Part shown: positions 45,582 through 55,127 of the stretch, in pieces
Layout: every line of letters begins with the position of its first letter
How positions within the stretch are numbered: position 1 is the stretch's first letter
Assembly (NCBI RefSeq): GCF_002127325.2
Contig: NC_035441.2
Location: 152,188,624 to 152,252,623 of the forward strand
Source: Helianthus annuus
Lineage: Eukaryota > Streptophyta > Magnoliopsida > Asterales > Asteraceae
Direction of reading: 5' to 3'
DNA length: 64,000 nt
Position numbers and translations under genes: made by a program
Notes under the pieces: model-generated
Databases searched by the model: none
Told to the model about the DNA's origin: nothing
Seen by the model: the letters and a program-made list of their open reading frames with translations, nothing else

Positions 45582-45795
45582 ATTAGAGATGACCATTTGG
45601 TACCGGGTACCGGTACCGTACCATATCAGGTATATTCAGTATCGGTACCCATTTTACCCGTTTTTCGGTATCGGTACTGGTATTTATGGGTAAAACACTT
45701 GTATATTCCGGTAGATTCGGTACCGATACCAATTTTTCCGTTTTTCGATACCAATACTGATTCGATACCGAACGGATACCATGTTCATCCCTAGT
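45582..45795. mobile_element. hAT-like MITE
   Basis: The left TTAGAGATGACCAT and right ATGTTCATCCCTAG ends are inverted repeats (TAGRGATGAMCAT). The inside is almost entirely built from GGTACCGATACC-like words in both orientations. No true ORF is present; the long frames seen there follow the repeat. Confidence 0.55.
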
Positions 45796-46122
45796 ACTTT
45801 TAAGTAACATCCCTTCATGTTATGACGTTTTAACAGCATTGGTAGCATGTCCAAGATTCCTAATTTTGCTTTCAATGATATAGTTTTTTAGTCCTATTTG
45901 ATGGATCTTCTCTAAAAATGTTTTCCAAAAGTTCTCGATCAAATTTGTTCTAAAATTAATGTTAATGATTATTTAGAATTCAGCATGTAGTAGCAAAATT
46001 TAATTGCTGATCCTCCATGTCTAATGTCAGAATAGTACGACACATTAATTATCTCATCTACAAAATTACATATGAGTTTTAATTACAAGGGTGTGGTGAC
46101 TACATACTATCCACAAAATATA

Positions 46123-46822
46123 CTGAATAACGTCCAAGTATCGAACTCCCCAGACAAATGGCGCTGGTTAGGAGATCGGAACGGGTTTTTTCCGCGACGT
46201 CCCTTAGGTTGTTGATGGCAAAGGAGAAGGCTCCGTCGATAGATTACATCATGGAGTGGGTTTCATGGGTTCCGGCGAAGTGTAAAATCTTTTTTTGGAG
46301 ACTTTTGCAGAATAGAATTCCAACTAAGTGTGAATTGGCTAAGAGGAATATTCATATAAACGATTTGAGCTGTCGGTTTTGCGGGGAATCTGAGGAGACC
46401 ACGGACCATATTTTCACGGGGTGTGTTTTGGCTCATAAGGTCTGGCAATTTTTCTGCTTATGGTTCGTCTTCCGAACTTGATCGCTTTCGAGTTTATAGA
46501 TGTGGCCGACTTTCAAGACAATTGTAACTTCGGGAAGAAAGAAAAACTGGTTGTCAAAGGCTTGATTATGATTAGTTGTTGGTGTATCCGGAGGGCGAGG
46601 AACGAAATGCTATTAGCTAATGGGTTGGGTAGGAGTGAAGACATTGAGGGGGAGATTAAATCGTTAGGTTTTCTTTGGCTTAGCAATAGATCGAATTATA
46701 AAAGTATAGTGTGGGAAGAGTGGTGTAAATTTCCTTTGTATATGTTGTAGTGTTTGGTGAGGGGCCGGCCTTGTTGGGCTCGATTCTGTTTTTTATAAAG
46801 TTCACATTTCAAAAAAGAAAAA
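46123..46822 (+). mobile_element. 5'-truncated LINE with target duplication
   Basis: It encodes the end of ORF2: a reverse-transcriptase zinc-binding domain (CKIFFWRLLQNRIPTKCELA…CRFCGESEETTDHIFTGC) and, after one frame break near 46480, the tail …WEEWCKFPLYML with its stop near 46750. A 3' UTR and A-rich end follow. The duplication ATCCACAAAATATA is found at 46109-46122 and 46823-46836. Only the last ~190 codons were inserted. Confidence 0.85.
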
Positions 46823-47024
46823 ATCCACAAAATATAATTATAGCATAAAATCTGTGTTTTCATTTAGAAACCTTATGGCAATTGAGCTTCTTTTCTTCTG
46901 TAGTAATGTAAAAATTCCATTTCAAGAGATAGTAATTAAACTATTGAACCAAGATAACTAAATTTGGCAAATAGATTTTAAAATGAAAGAATGAGTTTCA
47001 AGGATAGCAACAATATATATAAGG

Positions 47025-47160
47025 GGGTGCTAAGGCTTTGCAGGTTCAAACCCGGGCCACCATGCCGCCCCTATCCCTGCGGGTAGGTTCGGTGGGTTCG
47101 ACTGACTAGCTCGGCTACCTGCTTGACATCTTGATGTTTTACTTTAAAAAAAGTATTTTA
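47025..47160 (+). mobile_element. Probable SINE fragment
   Basis: It contains GCAGGTTCAAACCCGGGCC, a B-box-like sequence, and a GC-rich body ending in CTTGATGTTTTACTTTAAAAAAA. No duplications were found, so the ends are approximate. Confidence 0.4.
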
Positions 47161-47163
47161 CAC

Positions 47164-47167
<4 letters not shown>

Positions 47168-47201
<34 letters not shown>
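47168..47201. repeat. TA microsatellite
   Basis: About 34 bases of alternating T and A, the target in which the next inverted-repeat element sits. Confidence 0.95.
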
Positions 47202-47204
<3 letters not shown>

Positions 47205-47817
47205 GACGGATCATAAGAAAACTAGTTTAAATGAGAAAACAAAAAAACTAACTAAAAAAACCTAAAAACATACCAATTTTTTTTTTACATTTTTTTATAA
47301 AACATCGCTAGTTTTTAAACATGGAAAAAAAATTTCAAAAAAATAAAATTAAATAAAATAAAAGATTTTTTTTTTGTTGTATTACACATTTGCACTATTA
47401 TAACCTTCTGGGGTGTCCCAGTTGGCCAGTCCCACCCCTCTCTTTCGTAGAGACCCGGGTTCGAATCCTGGCGCCCGCATCCCACGGCCAGGTTCTTCGG
47501 ATTCCGGTAGGGGTATTCACCGCCAGGCAGTATTGGGACGGTACTAGCTTGTGGAGTGAGAACACTCCGGCGGATGGGAGGTCCGTGCAATTACCCCCCC
47601 TCCCCCATTTGCACTATTACGGATATAGTGCACATGTGTAGTACACATATAATGCACATGTGCAATACAACAAATTTTTTTATATATAAAAAGTAGTGAT
47701 TTTTTTATAAAAAATTGTAAAAAAAAAATTTGGTATATTTTTTGGCTTTTTTTGTAGGTTTTTTAGTTAGTTTTCTAGTTTTCTCATTTAGATGTAGTTT
47801 TCTCATGATCCTCTCCC
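47202..47817. mobile_element. Inverted-repeat element 1 with a SINE inside
   Basis: The left end AGGGGACGGATCATAAGAAA and the flipped right end GGGAGAGGATCATGAGAAAA start inverted repeats of roughly 130 bp (both continue TTTAAATGAGAAAAC-like and AACTAACTAAAAAA). TA repeats flank both sides. Non-coding apart from the SINE at 47401-47605. Confidence 0.8.
47401..47605 (+). mobile_element. tRNA-headed SINE with C-rich end
   Basis: The head has A-box-like AGTTGGCCAGTCC and B-box GGTTCGAATCC. The body is GC-rich and the 3' end is CAATTACCCCCCCTCCCCC rather than poly-A. The duplication CATTTGCACTATTA is at 47387-47400 and 47606-47619. Confidence 0.7.
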
Positions 47818-47829
47818 AATATATATATA

Positions 47830-48335
47830 GTTTGAGGTTCATTGGGAACACTAAAAAAGTGGGGAACAGTGGGGAACCGACTCAAACGAATTCCGATTGA
47901 ACTCATTCTAGCGGTGTTGGAACCGGCTCGTCGAACCCTAACTAGGAACTCTTAACCCTGAACCCTAAATCATAACCCCTAAACCCTAAATATATTAGGG
48001 TTCAGCTTTTAGGGTTTAGCTTTAGGGTTTAGGGTTTAGCTTTAGGGTTTAGCTTTAGGGTTTAGGGTTTAGCTTAAGGGTTTAGCTTTAGGGTTTAGAC
48101 TTTAGGGTTTAGCTTTTAGGGTTTATAGTTTAGATTTTACGGTTTAGCTTAGGTTTTAGCCTTATTTTTTAGCTTTAGGGTTTATGAGTTAGGATTTAGG
48201 GTTTAGGGTTAAGAGATCCTAGTTAGGGTTTGGCGAGCTGGTTTCAACGCCGCTAGATTGAGTCCAATCGGAGTTCGTTTGAGTCAGTTCCCCGCTGTTC
48301 ACCACTTTTTTAGTGTTCCCCAATGAACCTTCCCC
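47830..48335. mobile_element. Inverted-repeat element 2 with telomere-like core
   Basis: Inverted repeats of roughly 140 bp (left GAGGTTCATTGGGAACACTA; right, flipped, AAGGTTCATTGGGGAACACT) surround about 200 bp of TTTAGGG- and CTTTAGGGTTTAG-type repeats (47990-48210). TATATATA flanks it. There is no ORF. Confidence 0.8.
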
Positions 48336-48342
48336 TATATAT

Positions 48343-48550
48343 AGGGTTAGGTTTATTTGTGAACAACCCCCTTAATAGTGAACTGTGTGAACTAATCATA
48401 GCCCTTGATTATCAATACACAAGTGTAACTAAATGGCCAGGTTTTGATGATGAAAATACACTAGTGTATTTTACGATTTGATAATGTAAATCATTGGTCA
48501 GGATTTGTTCACTCAGTTCACAAATACGCTAGCCTTCACTCTAGAACCTC

Positions 48551-48555
<5 letters not shown>
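48343..48555. mobile_element. Inverted-repeat element 3
   Basis: The ends are AGGGTTAGGTTTATTTGTGAAC and, flipped, AGGGTGAGGTTCTAGAGTGAA, with an inner GTGAAC/GTTCAC pair. The centre has ACACTAGTGTATTTTAC. It is bounded by TATATA on the left and a long TA run on the right. Confidence 0.7.

Positions 48556-48642
<87 letters not shown>
48555..48642. repeat. TA microsatellite
   Basis: About 88 bases of uninterrupted TA. The frame of alternating Ile-Tyr across it is not a gene. Confidence 0.97.
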
Positions 48643-48644
<2 letters not shown>

Positions 48645-48710
48645 ATATTCACAAAAAAAAAACCCCGAGGTGTCGGTTCGAGTAAACGAGGGGTCGGTGC
48701 TAGCAAAAGA

Positions 48711-50086
48711 TATAACAACCCTCCTAAAATATTTCGATACCCCTAAAATATATTAAAATATCCCAATATGTCTTACAATACACCCCATACGCGAAAACAG
48801 GGCCCGAGTACCTTTAATATTATAAAAATTAATTAAAAACAAGAAAAATGAGGCTATCGCGGGGCGCATAGCCTTTGGCTACTGCCTACGCGGGCCGCGA
48901 GCGATCATCATCGAGGCGACACCCGGAAGCCGCCACGTGTCGACACGTGGAGAGGCTTGACTGGACAACGATGGATTGAAGGTAAGATAGATTTGAGTTA
49001 CCGGTGATAAATCAAGGCTAGGGCCTACAACCCTATGTCGCGGGCCGCGTAAGCCTCGGCCTAAGCTTAAGCGGGGCGCGAGAAACCCGATTTCAGCCCC
49101 TATATAATGGGAGCTAGGGCCTTTAGTTTCCGTCGCTCAATCTTTTCAGTTCTTTCTCAATTTCTACGTAGTGTACGCTATACTCGGGTATAATATCCCC
49201 CTAAATAACGAAGTTCTGCTCCGTTGTAAGTATCATAACCCCTGGATACGTATTAGATACTTTGGCCGATTGATCTAGGGTTCCGTAACGGCTGTCGTGG
49301 TTCTGCCCGACGTAGTCGTTGGAATGCCGTCTCAGGGAGGGTATTGCTAATGTTAAAACGGGTTATTATACTAACGTGTGTGCATTTGTGTAATTTATAG
49401 ATAATCACCAGGAAACTGTTACCGAAAACCTAAGACAGCAGTGTGAGTAATCTCCTTGTTGTAAACTGTTTTTACAAAACCTCACACGATTAATTATATA
49501 TATTAGATAGTTATTGAGTATTTGTAAGGATACAATTATCGTCGGTATGTTGGGGTTTTGTATACAAAATTTGTTACTACCTTGCGAGGAGTAACATTTC
49601 CACTAGTCGGGTTGACAGTACCGTGGGTGGTAATTAGTATGACTTGGAAACAAATGTAATTGCGTGAACGCCCTCAATACTGTACAATGGTCTTTATTAA
49701 ACTTGATTAAACTGGGATTCACTCACCAGTATTTCCCACTGACAAAATGTTTTTAAACGCGTTTCAGGTAACCAAACGTGAACGCCAAATAGAAGCCAGC
49801 TGGACAGCACTGAAGGCTTGGAAAAGTGGCAATAAAGTTACCTAAAATAAATAGATGTTTTTATTAAATAAAATAGGGGCTATCCCTATAAAAATGTGTG
49901 TACCTAAAACTTGGGATTTTCCCATGTATTTAATATATTAAAGGTGTGGTATTTTACTCTGATAAAATATTTCCTAACTACGGTCCTGATGTAAACTCCG
50001 CTGCCAAAATAAATAAAATACAGATACCACCAAAACTGGCCGCGGCCGCCCGTTCCCGGGTTTGTTAGGGGATGGGGGTTGCGACA
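48711..50086 (+). repeat. E3 5' LTR
   Basis: 1376 bp, from TATAACAACCCTCC to TTGCGACA. It starts with TA rather than TG, as does its partner at 63431. GC-rich patches (CGCGGGCCGCG-like, 48870-49090) and a CCTATATAATGGG TATA-like box at ~49099-49110 mark the promoter. Confidence 0.88.
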
Positions 50087-50091
50087 GAAGG

Positions 50092-50103
50092 TGGTATCAG
50101 AGC
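50092..50103 (+). promoter_or_regulatory. E3 primer-binding site (initiator Met tRNA)
   Basis: TGGTATCAGAGC lies five bases after the LTR end. Confidence 0.92.
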
Positions 50104-50189
50104 TAAGCCACTGATTCAGCCACAGAAATGTTCTGCTGACACCAAGATATTATTTAAAGTGTTGGGAAATAAATTACGGAAATACGTGC

Positions 50190-50900
50190 ATAATTGTATC
50201 ATCAGTTGTCTGGTTCTCCTAGAAGCGAAGGCGCCTCTTCACAGCCTGCCTCTCAGGGTATTCTGCTGATAATGAAGAAGGAATATTCGTGTTTAAAGCT
50301 CAGTCTGAAGAGCCATTCCCTCCTAAAAAGAGATGATGGTTTAGTAGGGGAGCACATGAGCGTAGGAAACGAATGAAAAAGTTACAAGAACAGAGAGCAC
50401 TAGCAGCCGCCAAAAGAGAGACAGATGCCCATGCCCAGGACATGATTAATCGGGGTTTAGCCAATTTCCATATCCTAGCAACCAGTGCAGCCAACCCTAA
50501 CCTGGAGCAACTGATAGCACCCCAACCACAACCACTATTTCCCGCTCAGCCAATGGAAATAGAAAACCTAGAAAATCAAGTTGAAATGCATGATTTTAAC
50601 CCGGAGGAGATACCTAGGGTACCAGCACCCAATCCCTTAAACCCAGATTATGACCCGTGGTGGGATGACAATAGGGACTATGTGCAAAGATACCCAATAG
50701 CAGAAAATGAACCCATGCCGAATCTAGGAGCATACCCAGGTTTGGACCCTCTAGATCCCTACTATGATAACGATGTATTCTAGGAGCATACCCAGGTTTG
50801 GACCCTCTAGATCCCTACTATGATAACGATGTATTCATTAGGGATATTTTAGAGAATCCTTACCCGTACCAGGAACCCATGCCCCAGTCCCGGAACCTGC
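50190..50900 (+). pseudogene. E3 accessory ORF1 remnant
   Basis: The clearest open part is 50373-50783: charged at the start (KKLQEQRALAAAKRETD), then Pro-, Asn- and Asp-rich (PNPLNPDYDPWWDD). It ends at a stop created by a 56-bp tandem duplication (50723-50778 and 50779-50834). It sits in the same place, before gag, as ORF1 of E2 and has a similar acidic Pro/Asp-rich flavour, but no alignment was made. Weak continuation of the frame exists on both sides. Function is unknown. Confidence 0.55.
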
Positions 50901-51068
50901 ACCCCCAATGAGTGCAGAAAATGTACAAGAACTTAGGACATTTGGTGAGAAATCTTAGAAAGTAGCGAGAGGATGAGACAGGTGGGAGAGCGACTCGTCT
51001 GGAAGTACGACGAGCGCAATATGGATTTCTGGATGAATCCATATCTGTGAATGTGATAGTGAAGGAAG

Positions 51069-51123
<55 letters not shown>
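51069..51123. repeat. TA microsatellite in the E3 leader
   Basis: About 54 bases of alternating A and T between ORF1 and gag. A second, longer run lies at 51225-51306. Confidence 0.95.
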
Positions 51124-51127
<4 letters not shown>

Positions 51128-51222
51128 GTGTATGAAAAAAAACAGATGCCTACTATTAATAGTATAATTTCCATTTCAGCTGTATTGTAATTTTAATTTC
51201 CAGTTCTGGTTTGTAGTAGATG

Positions 51223-51224
<2 letters not shown>

Positions 51225-51306
<82 letters not shown>
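51225..51306. repeat. TA microsatellite in the E3 leader
   Basis: About 80 bases of TA. The 100 bp between the two runs has no coding sense and could be a remnant of an insertion. Confidence 0.95.
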
Positions 51307-51309
<3 letters not shown>

Positions 51310-51415
51310 AGTAAGTCACAATGATCGACGTTTTTGATCAATATGCGTGTTGTGTGAATGGTTGTATCAACTGTTATTTTGTGATATTAATACGTGGTAA
51401 ATGTTTAAAATTCAG

Positions 51416-52364
51416 ATGGACAACGAAGTGAACCAGGAAAACCAGAATGATAATAACCAGAACAACAATAACCCGAATAATGAGAATCCAAACAACAATA
51501 ACAATGGAAATCAATTGGATAACAGTGTCATCCAACACATAGTGGCACAAGGAATCATAGAAGCAATGCCATTTATTATTCAAACTGTTAAGGAAGCGGA
51601 TAATAAAAGTAAGCATAGTAGTAAGCGACCAACTGAACCTGAACACAGTGTGAACAATGGACCTGTACTTCAAGCGCCCATTCCCAAAAGAAGAAGAACC
51701 ATGCCTTATGGTTGTTCTTACAAAGAATTCTGGTCCTGCAAACCAATAGAATTCTCGGGCAATGAAGGACCCATTGCAACTCTACGCTGGATAGAAAAGA
51801 CTGAGGCTGTCTTAAAAATAAGCAAGTGTGCGGAAGAGGATAAGATAATGTTTGCTTCTAATTTGTTTAAAAACTCAGCCTTAGAATGGTGGAACACTAT
51901 CCTCCAGTCTAGAAGAAGTGATAGGATTTACAATATGGAATGGGAGGAATTTAAGAATATGGTAGAAAGGAAATTCTGCCCTCCCAATGAAAAAGAACAG
52001 ATAGAAAATAAGTTCTTAAACCTCAGAATGACCGGAGTAGATAGTAAGGGCTATACTACTACATTCTTTGAATATGCTAGAATAGTACCAACCCTTGCAT
52101 CACCAGAACCAGTATTAATCTCCCGTTACATCTGGGGATTTATCGGGGAAATTAGACATGTAGTCAAGGTAGGTAGACCTCAAACCATAGAAGAAACTGT
52201 AGAACTAGCAAACATCTTGACAGATGAGTTAGTACGTACACGAGAAGAAGACCAGAGAAGGAATCTAGCTCAAAGGCTTACCCAGGAATTCCGCTATTGT
52301 AATTCCAACCATAGGAATGTACGTTCTACCTCTGCACCCTACTGTAAGGCTTGCAAGAAAAAGC
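51416..52364 (+). pseudogene. E3 gag, N-terminal part up to the E4 insertion
   Basis: The open frame (Met at 51416, or 51401) has an Asn-rich start (NNNNPNNENPNNNN), then CSYKEFWSCKPIEFSGNEG, ALEWWNTILQ and EWEEFKNMVERKFCPP of the retrotransposon gag domain. It runs to …CKACKKK, where E4 enters. Its continuation is at 59870. The gag frame itself is open up to the insertion. Confidence 0.85.
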
Positions 52365-53107
52365 TGTTGGGATTGAACCCTACCAGAGGAACAGATAATG
52401 AAAGCCAAAACCGGATCACAACAATGGATTCACAATAAACAGCTGTTTACTATAAACTTTCCCCTTGACTGTGGCTCCAACATCTGACATACTCCAAAGT
52501 ACTGCCTTTACCAACAACTGCTGATCAAGTCAAAGACTGATGAAGACTAAAGCCCTGCTGCCCAATCTACTGCCTTGAGTCAAGCACTGCTGATCATGAC
52601 AAGTACTGTTGGGTTCACAGCAATGGAAGGATGCAACAACAGTTTTACTTATCTTGTGTATTGTAATGTAACATCAGTAGTTAGCAAAGCAGTAGTTGTT
52701 TAGATCAGTAGATAGAGTTTGTTAGTTTGTTAGATGTCACTTTCATGGTGACGTCAGCTGAGATGCCTCATTTGGTTTGCCTATAAATGGAGCAGTATTG
52801 TGTACTGTTACGTTTGATCGTTTTGGGTGAGTTCTTCTCCTCAATTCAATCCTTTCATCTTGTGTAACCAACCTTGGGGTATCAGGCCGAGGGGGAGTTT
52901 AGTATTGTAAGCATGCTTGTAATCCTTTGATTTGTATTGTAATCATTTGACTCAAATTGAAGCATGTGTTTATCAACTCTATTTCTCTCCTTGATTGTGT
53001 TTACAAAGTTTGTTTTCATTTCCGCTGCACTTAAATATTCATTCATATCTTTTGTTTAGTTCAATTTATACAAACAAACACAATCCGGACAACCTCAGAT
53101 CCTAACA
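52365..53107 (+). repeat. E4 5' LTR
   Basis: From TGTTGGGATTGAACCC to GATCCTAACA. A TATA-like GCCTATAAATGG lies near 52779-52790, ahead of a TGTACTGTTACG-type start region. CACTGCTG and ACTGCTGATC words recur in its first 250 bp. Confidence 0.92.
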
Positions 53108-53109
53108 AT

Positions 53110-53121
53110 TGGTATCAGAGC
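53110..53121 (+). promoter_or_regulatory. E4 primer-binding site (initiator Met tRNA)
   Basis: TGGTATCAGAGC lies two bases after the LTR end. Confidence 0.93.
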
Positions 53122-55127
53122 TTGGACAGTAAAATTCGATCTAACAATCAATTTGACATAAGAGTTCAGCTCACAATTCATTGATACTAAGGTTGGTCGT
53201 ATTTAGTTGAAAAACAGAGCAATGAGAAATCATGTTCAAAGTGACTATTCTAAAGCTCTGTAAAACAACCAAGATGTCATAAGATTCACAAATTTCAAAC
53301 AACAAGTGATGTCATGCACAAATCACCCATAGTTTTCAGATCTGAAAACATGTCTGGTAACTATGGTATGACTATTTTCATTCAAAGTTGATCTCAACTG
53401 TTGTTATGAAAGTTGTGATGATTTCGTTATATTTTATACTAAGGTATAAACCTCAGATTAACAAAACCTATGTTCATATAAACATTAGTGTTTTGCTAAC
53501 ATAGAAAGAGGGAAATAAAACTTTAGTCACGAAATATTATGTGTTAAAAAGCAGGTTGAGAATCCTCAAAAGGACCAAATCAACCCTGTCAAAACACATT
53601 AAGAAAACCAGGGGTCTAAACAGTCCAAATCATACGTAATGTGAGAATTGGTAATAAAACATGTACAAGTGTGGCAAGATCTCTCAAAACATTACTACAA
53701 AATGATTCGGGATTAAGCTTTTCTTCAATAAAATCTTCCAATAAGTATTTCTGTACTTATGAATGGGAAGGGTAAAAAGGGAAGAAGAAAATGAACAAAA
53801 CTCAAAAGTGTGTTTATCTCAAAACTTTTGAAGCCAAAAGAAAAAGAGTATAAACATAAAACACTTATGAGTCCAAAGTTAGGTAAACAATGGTCATCAT
53901 GCAACTGTGTGCATTCATTAATGCAGGAATAGTTCAGGTAACAATGGCATCTCCAGTGATTGACCTTAAAAGAAGATTTTACAATCAATTGACAAGAAAA
54001 TGATCCTAAACAGTGGTCATAATAACTTGAGAATGATATGATCATGAGCTTATTTGGAAAGTTACCAGATCCTCTTGATGTTATTTTAAAATTTTTTTAC
54101 AGGTGTTTTTCTCAGATAAAACCAGATATATTATTTTTTATATATAATATATTTTGTACTTTTACTCATTTTTGATAGTAAAAAGTTCATCTCTGGTCAG
54201 GATGTAATTTTCTTATTTTTGTGTGAAATTACTATTCCTAAAACTAATCAAAAGGAAATGGTACACATGTCAAGGTCATGTTAAGCTCAAGTTTGTTTAT
54301 CACAGATCAAAAATTGATTGCAAATTGATTTTAAACTACTGAGATACTCATGTTCTAGTTCAAATAATTAGACACAAAATGAGTAGCCTTAGTAAAGAAG
54401 TTTTCATCATCTGGGATGCTAAACCACTGTCAGGAAATAGTGAACATGTGGTAAACCTAGAACATAATTTCCTAAGAAAAACTGCTGACAAATTAAACTT
54501 GATAATCTACATCTAAAATGTGGTTAAGAATAGCATTCCTGCAGAATAACAGATTTTGGACATGATATTGAGCCTATACAAGACAAAATCAATCCCCACA
54601 TCTGAACAAACAGATGCTAAAATTATTTGTCAAAAGTTAAAACACTGCTGCACTAACAGTTGTTATACTAATGGTCTTCATTTTGTTTTCTACCATTGTT
54701 TTCCCTTAACTACTGTTGTGTCTCAAACATCTGTTTTCTAAAGTCTGTCCACTGCTGAAAGTCAACCCCTGCTCATTCAATTTCTTGATAAGCACTGCAG
54801 TATAACATCATTATTCTATCCACTGATATGCTATCCACTGATAGTAAAAATCATCCACTGTTTCATTTGTTACCGCTGTAACTACTGATGGTTGATCCAT
54901 TAGTGGCTCTCAGAAACAACTATCCTCCATTATTTACTCTTTCATCAGGGGTTGGCATGTGGTCAGTTTTTAGCCGTCCGATCATTAGAACCGCTGCCAA
55001 ATCAGCATTCACTTTTTCCCTAAAATAAACAGGGGATCACACTGTCGAATTGAATTCCAAAAATTCTCTTCTCAAAGCAGTTTCCCACTCTTCTTCACAA
55101 AAACATTCTTCGATCTTTTTCATCAAA
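53122..55127. other. E4 leader, non-coding
   Basis: About 2 kb where gag-pol would start in a full element. I see only short frames and no gag, RT or integrase motif. The last 400 bp are dense in CCACTG, ACTACTG and CACTGCTG words. Confidence 0.55.

Noticed and set aside
47315..47590. 91-aa minus-strand ORF
   Set aside because: It runs across the SINE and the inverted-repeat element, with no family similarity.
47401..47605. Possible tRNA gene
   Set aside because: The tRNA-like head is followed by an unrelated body and flanked by a duplication, so it is a SINE.
47990..48210. True telomere or chromosome end
   Set aside because: The telomere-like repeats are degenerate, short and enclosed between inverted repeats with ordinary sequence on both sides.
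48505..48756. Ile-Tyr repeat ORF
   Set aside because: It is the TA microsatellite read as codons.
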